In this document: positions 7,530-16,257 of the stretch, piece after piece
Layout of the letters: the number at the start of each line of letters is the position of its first letter
Position numbering within the stretch: the stretch's first letter is position 1
NCBI GenBank assembly: GCA_022072255.1
Contig: JAJVHZ010000086.1
Span: 1 to 49,932, forward strand
DNA from: Gammaproteobacteria bacterium
GTDB lineage: Bacteria; Pseudomonadota; Gammaproteobacteria; JAJPIJ01
Direction: 5' to 3'
DNA: 49,932 nucleotides
The notes under the pieces: model-generated
What the model was told of the DNA's origin: nothing
What the model saw: the letters and a program-made list of their open reading frames with translations, nothing else
Database searches by the model: none
Translations under genes and position numbers: made by a program

Positions 7530-8780
7530 ATGAGAGTCCCGCTTCCGCCAGTCGTCCTCCTCGCTGCAATCTCGATCGTCCCGGCGGTGATCGCGCTGCC
7601 CGGCACGTCGATGACGCTCGCCGGCGCGGGCGCGTGGTTGGGCTGGCTCGGCAGCGGGCTCGTCGCCGCGAGCCTGTTGCTGATGGTCCGCGAGCCGGCG
7701 TTCGCGGCCTGGTTCGGCGACCTGGAGCGCATGTACCGCTGGCACCACGGCATGGGTACGCTCGGCTACGCGGCGCTGCTCGCGCATCCCGTCGTGATCG
7801 CCGCGGCTTCACTGCCGGAGGACCCCGCCGCGGCGTGGAGGGTGCTCTCGCCCGCGGCACAGTCCTGGCACACGCTCCTCGCATGGCTCGCCCTGCTTGC
7901 GCTCATGGCGGGGCTGGCCGCGACCTTCGCCATGCGGCTGCGCTACAGCCTGTGGCGATCGCTGCACGCCATGCTCGGCATCGGCGTGCTGCTCGGCCTG
8001 GTACACATTCTTGCATTCGAAGGAGTCACCGCGAAGAGCGTGCCGGTCGCCGCTGCGGCGCTGATCGCGCTGGGCTGGCGGGCAACCCGCGCGGACAGGG
8101 GCGGCGGGGCGCGCCCCTACGAGGTGTGCGCCGTTGACCGTCCGGCCCCACGGATCGCGGCGGTGACGCTGCGGCCGCTCGCCGCGCCGCTCACGGTGGC
8201 GCCCGGCCAGTTCGTGATGGCGGCCTTCTTCGAGGGTCCGCACTATCGCGGCTGCCGGGAGTATCACCCATACACGGTCAGCGCGTTGGCGCCCGGTGGC
8301 TCGCTCGCGCTCAGCATCAAGGCCCTCGGCGACTGCACCCGGCACATACAATCGCTGGAGACGGGCGTGGCCGCGCGCGTGCAGGGACCGTACGGCAGCT
8401 TCCTCGTCGACCGCGCCGAGAGGCCTGAGGTGTGGATCGCCGGAGGCATCGGCATCACGCCTTTCCTCGCCCTGCTGCGCGCGCAGCCCGTGACGCGGCC
8501 GACGGAGTTCTACTACACGTTTCGGAACGGCGTGGAAGCTCCCTATCTCGCCGAGCTGCGCGACCTGGCCGCTGTCCAGCCGCACCTGCACTACCATCCG
8601 CTGGCGATGCAGGAGGACACGGCACCGCTCTACGCCCTGCTTGCCGGGGTTACCGATCTGCCTGGCCGCGAGATCTACATGTGCGGCCCGCCGCCGCTCA
8701 TCGATGCGGTCGGCGACTGGCTGCGCCACCACGGAGTTCCGCCCCGACATATCCACTACGAGCGTTTCGACTTCCGATGA
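7530..8780 (+). CDS. ferric-reductase-like transmembrane flavoprotein
   Basis: A 416-residue membrane oxidoreductase. The N-terminal half has about six membrane helices with histidine pairs that would hold two hemes across the membrane: His-His in YRWHHGMG with LLAHPVV, and RSLHAML with GLVHILA. The C-terminal half (from about residue 200) is a cytoplasmic FAD/NAD(P)H reductase domain with EYHPYTVSA (FAD), GPYGSF, IAGGIGITPF (nucleotide) and YMCGPPPLI. This is the NADPH oxidase/ferric reductase fold, expected to move electrons from NAD(P)H outward. The start ATG at 7530 begins at the first membrane helix; the frame stays open far upstream, but that part is the reverse of other genes. The stop overlaps the next gene, a cytochrome b5, as ATGA, so the pair is coupled and the b5 is a likely electron acceptor. 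Confidence 0.88.
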   Translation: MRVPLPPVVLLAAISIVPAVIALPGTSMTLAGAGAWLGWLGSGLVAASLLLMVREPAFAAWFGDLERMYRWHHGMGTLGYAALLAHPVVIAAASLPEDPAAAWRVLSPAAQSWHTLLAWLALLALMAGLAATFAMRLRYSLWRSLHAMLGIGVLLGLVHILAFEGVTAKSVPVAAAALIALGWRATRADRGGGARPYEVCAVDRPAPRIAAVTLRPLAAPLTVAPGQFVMAAFFEGPHYRGCREYHPYTVSALAPGGSLALSIKALGDCTRHIQSLETGVAARVQGPYGSFLVDRAERPEVWIAGGIGITPFLALLRAQPVTRPTEFYYTFRNGVEAPYLAELRDLAAVQPHLHYHPLAMQEDTAPLYALLAGVTDLPGREIYMCGPPPLIDAVGDWLRHHGVPPRHIHYERFDFR

Positions 8781-9151
8781 TGAAGCGGGTCTACATCGGT
8801 TTCACCATCGCCTTCTGGATCGCGGTGGCCGCCATCTGGGGTGGCAGTCTCCTCGCGCCTCCCGGGCAGCGGGCCGTCGCACAGTCCCCCGAGCCGGGCT
8901 ACACGCTGCAGGATGTGGCCGCACACGACAGCGCGGAGGACTGCTGGATGGCCATCGGCGGAGAGGTCTACGAGCTGACCGCCTATCTGCCACAACACCC
9001 TGCGCCTCCGTCGGTCATCTTGCCCTCGTGCGGGACCGACGCCACACGCGCCTACAACACCAAGAACCGCGGTCGCCCGCACTCCCCGTACGCGGCCAGC
9101 CTGCTGGAGAGGTATCGCATCGGGCGCCTGGAACGGCCCGCGACGCCGTAG
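8777..9151 (+). CDS. membrane-anchored cytochrome b5-like heme protein
   Basis: A 124-residue protein with an N-terminal membrane anchor or uncleaved signal (KRVYIGFTIAFWIAVAAIWG) followed by a cytochrome b5 fold. The domain starts YTLQDVAAHDSAEDCWMAIG, has the first heme ligand in the LPQHPA motif (His-Pro, usually His-Pro-Gly-Gly) and a second His in GRPHSPYA, and ends LLERYRIGRL. The Gly-Gly after His-Pro is replaced by Ala-Pro-Pro. The topology would place the heme domain on the periplasmic side. The start overlaps the stop of the ferric-reductase-like gene (8777-8780), giving a two-gene electron-transfer unit. ATG occurs twice in a row (8777, 8780); either could be used. Confidence 0.85.
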   Translation: MMKRVYIGFTIAFWIAVAAIWGGSLLAPPGQRAVAQSPEPGYTLQDVAAHDSAEDCWMAIGGEVYELTAYLPQHPAPPSVILPSCGTDATRAYNTKNRGRPHSPYAASLLERYRIGRLERPATP

Positions 9152-9183
9152 CGCGCAGACGCGCGCCCCCCGCATGCATGAGC

Positions 9184-10368
9184 CTAGCCGTGGCGGTCCG
9201 GCGCCGGTGCGAGGACCGCCGCCGTCAACGCGTGCACGCTGCGCAGACCCACCAGACCGAGCGTGACGTCGAGTTCGCGCCGCATGATGTCGATGACCTT
9301 GACGACGCCAGCCTCGCCGGCCGCGGCGAGACCGTAGAGAAATGGCCGCCCGATGAAACAGGCGCGGGCGCCGAGCGCCAGCGCCTTCAGGATGTCCTGC
9401 CCGCTGCGCACCCCGCTGTCGAACAGCACCTCGCAGCGATCGCCCACCGCCTCCGCGATGCCCGGAAGCACGTCCAGTGCGGCAGGCGCGGCGTCGAGCT
9501 GGCGCCCGCCATGATTGGAGACGATCAGGCAGTCGACACCGTTGGCCACGGCGATCCTTGCGTCATCGCCGCTCATGACGCCCTTGAGCACGAGCCTGCC
9601 CGGCCAGCGCTCGCGTATCCATGCGAGATCGCTCCAGGTCAGCGTGGGATCGAACTGATCGGCGATCCAGGCCGCGAGCGTGCGCAGGCTGTCCGCCCCG
9701 GCGATACGGCCCTCGAGGTTGCCGAAGGACTTGCGCCGCCCCATCAACACCCCAGCGGTCCATCGCGGCCGCAGCAGCAGGTCGATCAGCGTTGCCGTCG
9801 TCAGCCGCGGCGGCACCGAAAGGCCGTTCTTGATGTCGCGGTGGCGCTGTCCCTGGACGGGGAGATCGGCCGTGAGCACCAGCACCGGACACTGCGCCGC
9901 GCGCGCCCGATCGATGAGCGCGCGCGAGAAGCCGCGATCGCGAAAGACGTAGAGCTGGAACCAGAACGGGACGCCGGCGCCCGCCCGCACGTCCTCGATG
10001 GAGCAGATCGACATCGTGCTGAGACAGTACGGTATGCCGCAGCGGTGCGCCGCGCGCGCGCCATGGATCTCCCCGTCCGGCCAGTTCAGCCCCGCCAGTC
10101 CGGTCGGCGCAATCGCCAGCGGCAGCGCGGCGGGCTGCCCCGCGATGGTGGTCTCGAGCCGGCGTTCCGCGACGTCGATCATCACCCGCGGCAGAAGCCT
10201 CAGCCGGCGGAAGGCCTCGCGATTCGCGGCCAGTGTCACCTCGTCGTAGGCACCGCGATCGGCGTATTCGAAGACCGCGCGCGGCAGGCGGCGGCGCGCG
10301 ATCGCGCGCAGATCCTCCACGCTGGTTACCAGGTCGAGATTGGGTGAGAGGAGATCGAGCATGCCCAT
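9184..10368 (-). CDS. lldD: FMN-dependent alpha-hydroxyacid dehydrogenase/oxidase (L-lactate dehydrogenase-like)
   Basis: A 394-residue member of the FMN alpha-hydroxyacid oxidase family (L-lactate dehydrogenase, glycolate oxidase, mandelate dehydrogenase). The substrate Tyr is in VFEYADRGAYDE, FMN contacts lie in APTGLAGL and WFQLYVFRDR, the catalytic His and following Arg are in VSNHGGRQLDAAP, and FDSGVRSGQD with ACFIGRPFLYG binds phosphate. The residue that is Trp108 in plant glycolate oxidase is Met here (STMSICSIEDV), which fits lactate- or mandelate-type enzymes better than glycolate oxidase. It starts 4 bases after the stop of the permease gene, so uptake and oxidation of one 2-hydroxyacid are linked. 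Product would be pyruvate from lactate or glyoxylate from glycolate; the second would feed the serine-cycle genes upstream. The lldD symbol is tentative. Confidence 0.82.
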   Translation of the reverse strand: MGMLDLLSPNLDLVTSVEDLRAIARRRLPRAVFEYADRGAYDEVTLAANREAFRRLRLLPRVMIDVAERRLETTIAGQPAALPLAIAPTGLAGLNWPDGEIHGARAAHRCGIPYCLSTMSICSIEDVRAGAGVPFWFQLYVFRDRGFSRALIDRARAAQCPVLVLTADLPVQGQRHRDIKNGLSVPPRLTTATLIDLLLRPRWTAGVLMGRRKSFGNLEGRIAGADSLRTLAAWIADQFDPTLTWSDLAWIRERWPGRLVLKGVMSGDDARIAVANGVDCLIVSNHGGRQLDAAPAALDVLPGIAEAVGDRCEVLFDSGVRSGQDILKALALGARACFIGRPFLYGLAAAGEAGVVKVIDIMRRELDVTLGLVGLRSVHALTAAVLAPAPDRHG

Positions 10369-10372
10369 CGGA

Positions 10373-11992
10373 TCACTGCGCCGGCAGTGCCGGGATCATC
10401 CACGTGAGGAAGTACGACTGCAAATAGGTCACAACCCCGATGAGCAGCGCGAAAACGAGGCTGTGCCGGAGCGTGAAGCGGAACAGGTCGGCCTCGCGCC
10501 CGGGCAGCTTGGCCGCCGCGCACGCCACCGCGATCGACTGCGGCGAGATCATCTTGCCGGTGACTCCGCCGGTCGTGTTGGCGGCGACAGTGAGGATCGG
10601 ATCCACGCCTATCTGCTCCGCCGTGACCCGCTGCAGATTGCCGAACAGCGCGTTGCTGGCGGTGTCGGACCCGGTGAGAAACACGCCGAGCCACCCGAGG
10701 AAGGCCGAGAACAGCGGAAACAGCGCGCCGCTGGCGGCAAAGGCCAGTCCCAGCGTCGAGGACATTCCCGAGTAGTTGGCGACGAAGGCGAGCGCGAGCA
10801 CCGAACCGATGGTCACGATCGGCCTGGACAGCTCGCGCAGTGTCGCGCCGAACAGCCCGGTGCACGCCCGTGCCGGGACCCGCAGCATCACGGCGCTGAG
10901 CAGCGCCGTCACCAGTATCGCTGTGCCCGTGGCGCCGAGCAGGTCCAGCCTGAAGACCGCCTCGTACGGTGCGGGGGTCGGCACGATGGGCGCGCTCTTG
11001 ATCACCAGGTGATGCAGGGCGGGGACCGCGACCGTCAGCGTGTAATGCTGCATGTACTGCTTCACCGGCGGCAACGTCCAGATCGTCACGATGGCGGTGA
11101 GCCCGATGAATGGTCCCCACGCGCGCAGGACCTCGAAACCGGAATACGGCGCCACGGCGGGCGTGCGGCCGTCTCGCCGCGACTGGTAACGCAGAAACAG
11201 CGTGGTCGCGAGCAGACTGACCATTGCCGAGGCGATGTCGGGCAGCTCCGGACCGAGATAGTTGGAGGTCAGAAACTGCGTGAGCGAGAACGATCCGCCG
11301 GCCACCAGGGTCGCCCGCCACGTCGCCCGCACGCCGCCCCAGCCGTCCATGACCGCCACCAGCCAGAACGGCAGCAACAGCGACAGCAACGGCAGCTGCC
11401 GGCCGGCCATCTGACCGATTACGAACGGGTCGATGCTGCTCACCTTGCCGGCAACGATGACCGGCAGACCCAGCGCGCCGAATGCCACCGGCGCGGTGTT
11501 GGCGATGAGGCACAGCCCGGCGGCATAGACGGGATTGAATCCCAGGCCGACCAGCAGCCCGGCGGTGATTGCCACCGGCGTGCCGAAGCCCGCGGCGCCC
11601 TCGAGGAATGCACCGAAGGCATAGCCGATGAGCACCATCTGCAGCCGCCTGTCGGCGGTGATGTGCAGCACCGAGGCGCGAATGATCTCGAACTGGCCGC
11701 TGTGCACGACGATCTTGTAGAGGAATACCGCGCCGACCACGATCCATGCGATGGGCCACAGTCCGTAAAGAAAACCATAGATGGCCGCGGACAGCGCCAT
11801 CGCCGGCGGCATCCCGTAGGCCAGTATCGCCACCAGCAGCGCGATGGACAGCGAAAGCACGGCCGCGGCGTGGCCGCGCATCCGCAGGAGGGCCAGTGAC
11901 GCCATCAACAATACGAGCGGCAGTGCCGCGATCAGCGTCGACCACCACAGGCTGTCGGCGATCGGGGTGTAGTCCTGCGTCCACTGCGGCAT
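10373..11992 (-). CDS. lldP: L-lactate permease family transporter (LctP; lactate/glycolate)
   Basis: A 539-residue inner-membrane symporter with about 12-14 hydrophobic helices. Family landmarks are FGAFLEGAAGFGTPVAI in the first half and GWLGVFLTGSDTASNALFG with ANTTGGVTGKMISPQSIA in the second. The E. coli members LldP and GlcA carry L-lactate, D-lactate and glycolate with protons. The length matches. It lies 180 bases downstream of ppc and directly upstream of the FMN hydroxyacid dehydrogenase, all in one direction, so it may be the tail of the serine-cycle operon or have its own promoter in the 11,993-12,172 gap. Start at ATG 11990-11992, leading directly to the periplasmic N-terminus usual in the family. 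The symbol is by family; substrate was not resolved. Confidence 0.88.
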   Translation of the reverse strand: MPQWTQDYTPIADSLWWSTLIAALPLVLLMASLALLRMRGHAAAVLSLSIALLVAILAYGMPPAMALSAAIYGFLYGLWPIAWIVVGAVFLYKIVVHSGQFEIIRASVLHITADRRLQMVLIGYAFGAFLEGAAGFGTPVAITAGLLVGLGFNPVYAAGLCLIANTAPVAFGALGLPVIVAGKVSSIDPFVIGQMAGRQLPLLSLLLPFWLVAVMDGWGGVRATWRATLVAGGSFSLTQFLTSNYLGPELPDIASAMVSLLATTLFLRYQSRRDGRTPAVAPYSGFEVLRAWGPFIGLTAIVTIWTLPPVKQYMQHYTLTVAVPALHHLVIKSAPIVPTPAPYEAVFRLDLLGATGTAILVTALLSAVMLRVPARACTGLFGATLRELSRPIVTIGSVLALAFVANYSGMSSTLGLAFAASGALFPLFSAFLGWLGVFLTGSDTASNALFGNLQRVTAEQIGVDPILTVAANTTGGVTGKMISPQSIAVACAAAKLPGREADLFRFTLRHSLVFALLIGVVTYLQSYFLTWMIPALPAQ

Positions 11993-12172
11993 GCCGGTCG
12001 GTGTCCTCTGGCCCGTCTTTCCATTGGCAGTGGAGGACTCCGGGCCGCGCCCGTCTGCCGTTCGGATGCGTCCCTGCCCGCGCGCCGCGTGATCCCGACA
12101 CAGCGGCGCGCCAGGCCGTTGTCAGCCGGCGATCTGTTCCGCCATCGCCGGCCGGCCGGCGGGCGATCGGAC

Positions 12173-14950
12173 CTATCCCGTCCAGCCGAGGCCGGCGGCG
12201 ATGCAGTTGATCGACAGCAGCAGCGAGACGAGGTGCTGCTCGGCAAGCTGCTTGTCGGCCTGCTTGGTCGTGCGGAACTTGCGTATGAGATCGACCTGCA
12301 CGAGCCCGACCTGATTGATGGCGGGCAGGCGGCGCGTGAGCCGGCGGCGGAACCGCGGAAAGCGTTCGGCCAGCGAGGTGCCGCCGCTGACGCGCAGCAC
12401 CTGCTGCACCGTGCGCCTGTACTCGTCCTGCACCATGCCGTAGACGGTCTCGCGGATGTGGGCATCCTCGACCAGCTCCGCGTACCTGCGGGCGATATCG
12501 AGATCGACCTGCGGCAGGGTCTTCTCCACCTCGTCGACGACGAGACGGAACAGCCGCGAGTCCTCCATCATGCGCTTGAGGATCGCGGCGCCCTCCGCGC
12601 CGTGGGCACCGAGAAACCTCTCCAGCGCCGTGCCGACCCCGTACCAGCCGGTGATCATGTGGCGGTTCTGCGTCCATGCGAACACCCAGGGGATGGCGCG
12701 CAGCTGTGACAAGGTCTTGGCGCCAAACCGGCGCGCCGGCCGCGATCCGATGTTCAGCAACGCCAGCTCTTCCACGGGACTGGCCGCCTCGTAGTAGTGC
12801 ACGAGGCCGGGCAGATCGACGAGCTCGCGGTAGGCAGCGTGAGAATTCGCCGACAGCCCGCGCATCACCTCGTCGAACTCCGGATGCGGCTGCAGCTCCG
12901 CCTCGCGCCCGGACATCAGCGAGTGCGCGAAGACGCTCGAGGCGAGCAGTTCCATGGCGTACAGCGCGGTGCCCCTGTTGGCGAACTTGGCGGAGGCCAC
13001 CTCGCCTTGTTCCGTTATGCGCATCTGCCCGTGCACGGATCCGGCGGGCTGCGCGGCGATCGCGTGGCCGGTGGGCGCGCCGCCACGGCTCACCGACCCG
13101 CCGCGGCCGTGGAAGAAAGAGATCGGCAGGCCCATCTCGTTGCCGACCTGCGTCAGCCTCGCCTGCGCCAGCGACAACTCCCAGTTGGCGGTCAGGTAAC
13201 CGCCGTCCTTGTTCGAATCGGAGTAGCCGATCATCACCTCCTGAACCCCGCCGAACTGCCTGACGGTGCGCTGCACGGCGCCGTGGGCGAGCAGTTCGCG
13301 CATGATGGCCGGCGCGGCGTGCAGGTCGTCGATGGTCTCGAACAGCGGCACCACCACGATGCGGCAGGCATCCACCGCCTCCAGATCCGTGAAAAGGCCA
13401 ACGTACTTGGCAAGCAGGTACACGCCCAGAACGTCGGACGCGCGTTGCGTCATGCTCAAGACCGCGGCGCCGAATGCCTCGCCGTCGGTGAGCGAGCGCG
13501 GCTCGACCACGAGGTGAAGCATGCCCAGCGTCTCGGCGGCCTCCTCGGGCAGCCCCTTCAGATCGGGGTAGCGCTGCAGCGGGCGGGCGAGCTCGGCGAG
13601 TATCCAGTCGCTCCACGCCCGGGAGTCCGGCTCCGGCGCGGCTGCGCCCTCGAGCCGCTCGAACACGGCGGCGAGCGTGCGGTTGATGACGGTGGTGTTC
13701 TGGCGCACGTCCAGGCTCACCGTGCGGAAGCCGAAGATCTCCACCTCGCGGCGCAGCGGCTTGACGTAGTTGACCGCGACGGCCTGGCAGCGCGCGTCGG
13801 CCAGGCCGCGCTCCATCACCAGCAGGTCGTCCACCATCTGCTGGGGCGTGAAATAGGCGAAGCTGGTGTGAATCGTGGTATCACGCTCGACCGCACTGAG
13901 GCTCGCATCGAGCTTCTTCCTGATGCAGGTGACGAACTGCCTGAACAGCTCTCCGGGATTGCGCCTCGCGATACCCTCACCGTCGCCGCTGCGTTCGAGA
14001 TTCTCGTTCAGGACCGCGACGAAGGCCTGCGGCACGCCGATGGCGTGATGCGCGATGCTCAGTTTGCGGTTCAGCTCCTCGAGCTGTCGCCGGTACCGGC
14101 GCAGCGCCGAGAGCTGGTTGCACTTGATCGTGCGGCGCGTGACCTCGTTGGTGACGAACGGGTTGCCGTCGCGATCGCCGCCGATCCAGCAGCCGAACTT
14201 GAAGCAGGGCGGCACGTCGAACCTGTGGGCCGGATAGGCGCGCGCCAGCGCCTCCTCCAGATTGCGCATGAGCTCGGGCGAGCGATCGTAAAGCGACTCG
14301 TTGAAGAAGTGCAGGCCCCAGGCGACCTCCATGTCGACGGTGGGCTTTTCGAGCCGCAGTTCTCCGGTCAGCCAGAGCAGATCGATCTCGTTGCGCAACT
14401 GATCGATGAAGTCCTGGCGCTCGCGCGGAGTCCAGCGGCTCGATTCCATCTGCACGAGCAACAGATAGATGCGGCGGTGTATCTCGAGAACCGTGACGCG
14501 CTTGGCCTCCGTGGGGTGCGCCGTGATAGTCGGGCGCACGCGCGCGGTATTCAGGATCTCCTGCACCTCCTCGGCGCGCGTGCCGCTCTTCACCGCCTCG
14601 TCGAGCACGAACGCGAAGGTGCCCTCCACGGCAGTCGGGCCGCGCTCGATCTCGATGAGCCGGCGGCGGCGCATGCCGGCGTTCTCCTCGGCGATGTTCA
14701 GAAGCTGAAACCAGATCCCGCGCGCCTGCATCATGCGCCGAAGCAGCTCACCGTCGTCGGGCGGCGGTGGCGCCGCGCTGCTCAACAGCGGCACGATGTC
14801 GGGCTGGCGTGTGCGTAGTACCTCCAGCAGCAGCTCCGTCAGGAGGCTGACGACCTCGCCGGCATAGGCAGCGGTGTTCGCGGCGATGGGCCCCTCGTTG
14901 GGGGCGGCGGCGCTAAGAACCTTGAAATATTCGCTGCTGGCGACGGTCAT
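12173..14950 (-). CDS. ppc: phosphoenolpyruvate carboxylase
   Basis: Converts PEP and bicarbonate to oxaloacetate. With 925 residues it has the usual bacterial length. Catalytic landmarks: the first His in RPTITAHPTEAKR, IGGDRDGNPFVT, the YSDSNKDGGYLTANW segment and the mobile loop SFFHGRGGSVSRGG; it ends INCIAAGLGWTG, matching the conserved PEPC C-terminus in most positions. The ATG at 14948-14950 (MTVASSEYFKV) was preferred; the open frame reaches 15127 but the extra residues look non-coding and basic. It follows hprA in the same direction with a 218-base gap. In the serine cycle this enzyme fixes CO2 onto PEP to give the C4 acid that malate thiokinase and malyl-CoA lyase then split, so its place in the cluster points to that role rather than only anaplerosis. 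Confidence 0.95.
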   Translation of the reverse strand: MTVASSEYFKVLSAAAPNEGPIAANTAAYAGEVVSLLTELLLEVLRTRQPDIVPLLSSAAPPPPDDGELLRRMMQARGIWFQLLNIAEENAGMRRRRLIEIERGPTAVEGTFAFVLDEAVKSGTRAEEVQEILNTARVRPTITAHPTEAKRVTVLEIHRRIYLLLVQMESSRWTPRERQDFIDQLRNEIDLLWLTGELRLEKPTVDMEVAWGLHFFNESLYDRSPELMRNLEEALARAYPAHRFDVPPCFKFGCWIGGDRDGNPFVTNEVTRRTIKCNQLSALRRYRRQLEELNRKLSIAHHAIGVPQAFVAVLNENLERSGDGEGIARRNPGELFRQFVTCIRKKLDASLSAVERDTTIHTSFAYFTPQQMVDDLLVMERGLADARCQAVAVNYVKPLRREVEIFGFRTVSLDVRQNTTVINRTLAAVFERLEGAAAPEPDSRAWSDWILAELARPLQRYPDLKGLPEEAAETLGMLHLVVEPRSLTDGEAFGAAVLSMTQRASDVLGVYLLAKYVGLFTDLEAVDACRIVVVPLFETIDDLHAAPAIMRELLAHGAVQRTVRQFGGVQEVMIGYSDSNKDGGYLTANWELSLAQARLTQVGNEMGLPISFFHGRGGSVSRGGAPTGHAIAAQPAGSVHGQMRITEQGEVASAKFANRGTALYAMELLASSVFAHSLMSGREAELQPHPEFDEVMRGLSANSHAAYRELVDLPGLVHYYEAASPVEELALLNIGSRPARRFGAKTLSQLRAIPWVFAWTQNRHMITGWYGVGTALERFLGAHGAEGAAILKRMMEDSRLFRLVVDEVEKTLPQVDLDIARRYAELVEDAHIRETVYGMVQDEYRRTVQQVLRVSGGTSLAERFPRFRRRLTRRLPAINQVGLVQVDLIRKFRTTKQADKQLAEQHLVSLLLSINCIAAGLGWTG

Positions 14951-15129
14951 CCGAAAGCCTCGTGAGTGCGTGACGGTACGGATTTTTCCCGGCGGGGACG
15001 CGGGATCGAATTCGGGGAAATGATACCGCACCACGGCGGGATCCGCGCATTGCCGGGGCGCGCGGGCGCCGCTGCGCAGCGGAAACGGCACCGCGTGGTG
15101 AGTGCCTGGCCGCCGCGGGTGCGCCATGA

Positions 15130-15156
15130 GCGGCGCCCCGGGATGCCGGGCGCCGC
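15130..15156 (-). repeat. GC-rich stem-loop after hprA
   Basis: Arms GCGGCGCCCCGG (15130-15141) and CCGGGCGCCGC (15146-15156) pair with one bulged base around a GATG loop. It begins 13 bases after the hprA stop in the direction of transcription. No T tract follows, so it is not a standard intrinsic terminator; it may protect or process the operon mRNA. Confidence 0.5.
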
Positions 15157-15168
15157 CCGGAGCCGGAG

Positions 15169-16140
15169 TCAGACCACCTTGTCGCGGACCGGCTTGCTGG
15201 CAAAGTACAGGTCGAGGTTCTCCAGCACGCGCATCCCCATGGCCACGCGGGTCTCGCGCGTGGCGCTGCCCAGATGCGGCAGCAGGACGACGTTTTCCAT
15301 CGTGAGCAGATCCTCCGTGACCTTCGGCTCGGCCTCGAACACGTCGAGCCCGGCAGCCTTGATCGTGCCGTTCCTCAGCGCATCCACCAGCGCCTTCTCC
15401 TCGACCACGTCGCCGCGCGCCGTGTTGATGAGGATGGCGTCACGCCCCATCAGCTTCAGCCGCTCGGCGTTGATGAGATGATAGTTCTCCTTGCCACCCG
15501 GGCAGTGCAGCGAGACGACGTCCGCCTGTTTCAGCACCTCCTCGATGGACCCACACTGCGTCGCGTCAAGATTCCTGATCGACTCCGGCGCCGGCGGAAA
15601 CGGATCGAAGTACACGATCTTCATGTCGAAGCCGTGGTGCGCCTTGTGCGCCATTGCGCGGGCGATCCGCCCCATGCCGATGAGACCGAGGGTCTTGCCG
15701 GTGACCTTGGTGGCGATCATGTGCGTCGGCCGCCAGCCCGTCCAGGCCTTGGTGCGCACGTGACGCTCGCCCTCGCCCGCCCGGCGTGCCGCCATCAGCA
15801 TCAGTGTCATGGCGATGTCGGCGGTGCAGTCGGTGAGCACTTCCGGCGTGTTGGTGACGGTGAGCCCCGCCTTCTTGGCCGCTTCGAGATCGATGTGATT
15901 GAAGCCGACGCCGAAGTTGCCGAGTATCTTGGCGCGCATGGGCTGCGCGCCGAGCACCTCGGCATTTATCCTGTCGCTTACCGTCGGGCAGACGGCGTCG
16001 TAGTTCCGCAAGGCGTCCTGCAGCCCCGCAACCGTCATCGGCGTGTCCGTGGCGTTCAGTGTCACGTCATAGCGCTTGCGCATCTCCGCCTCGACCTCCT
16101 GCGGCCAGGCGCGGGTAACAAGGACCTTGGGCTTGCTCAT
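15169..16140 (-). CDS. hprA: hydroxypyruvate reductase / D-glycerate dehydrogenase
   Basis: A 323-residue D-2-hydroxyacid dehydrogenase that would reduce hydroxypyruvate to D-glycerate with NAD(P)H in the serine cycle. Nucleotide binding is by GLIGMGRIARAMA (residues about 152-164). The catalytic triad is present: Arg in INTARGDVV, Glu in FEAEPKV and His in LLPHLGSATRE. GNFGVGFNHID and the TPEVLTDCTADIAM segment are typical of the glyoxylate/hydroxypyruvate reductase branch. It lies between mtkB and ppc, and the aminotransferase that makes hydroxypyruvate is encoded upstream in the same direction, which supports this substrate over glyoxylate alone. The start is a good ATG; spacing from mtkB is 117 bases and contains a perfect stem-loop. 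Confidence 0.93.
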   Translation of the reverse strand: MSKPKVLVTRAWPQEVEAEMRKRYDVTLNATDTPMTVAGLQDALRNYDAVCPTVSDRINAEVLGAQPMRAKILGNFGVGFNHIDLEAAKKAGLTVTNTPEVLTDCTADIAMTLMLMAARRAGEGERHVRTKAWTGWRPTHMIATKVTGKTLGLIGMGRIARAMAHKAHHGFDMKIVYFDPFPPAPESIRNLDATQCGSIEEVLKQADVVSLHCPGGKENYHLINAERLKLMGRDAILINTARGDVVEEKALVDALRNGTIKAAGLDVFEAEPKVTEDLLTMENVVLLPHLGSATRETRVAMGMRVLENLDLYFASKPVRDKVV

Positions 16141-16198
16141 GCGATGTCTCCAGACTTGTCTAAGCGATCATGCTCGGCTGTTCTTCTTATCGGCGCGT

Positions 16199-16226
16199 AC
16201 CGCCGCCCGCTGGGGCGGGCGGCGGT
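16199..16226 (-). repeat. perfect 12-bp stem-loop between mtkB and hprA
   Basis: Arms ACCGCCGCCCGC (16199-16210) and GCGGGCGGCGGT (16215-16226) are exact reverse complements around a 4-base loop. It starts about 30 bases after the mtkB stop. There is no T run on the downstream side, so it looks like an mRNA stability or processing element rather than a full terminator, although some read-through control is possible. Confidence 0.6.
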
Positions 16227-16257
16227 CGGCCGTGACCTGATTCAGATGCAGGGACGG

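Noticed and set aside
12126-12151. CCGGCGAT/ATCGCCGG inverted repeat after ppc
   Set aside because: A real 8-bp repeat, but no T run follows and it overlaps other GGCC repeats, so it was not called a terminator.
10326-13616. 1096-codon minus-strand frame over ppc and the permease
   Set aside because: Out of frame with both real genes, Arg/Ala/Gly-rich, no motif; the two true frames carry full family signatures.
12797-14818. 673-codon plus-strand frame opposite ppc
   Set aside because: Antisense shadow of ppc with no start signal or domain.
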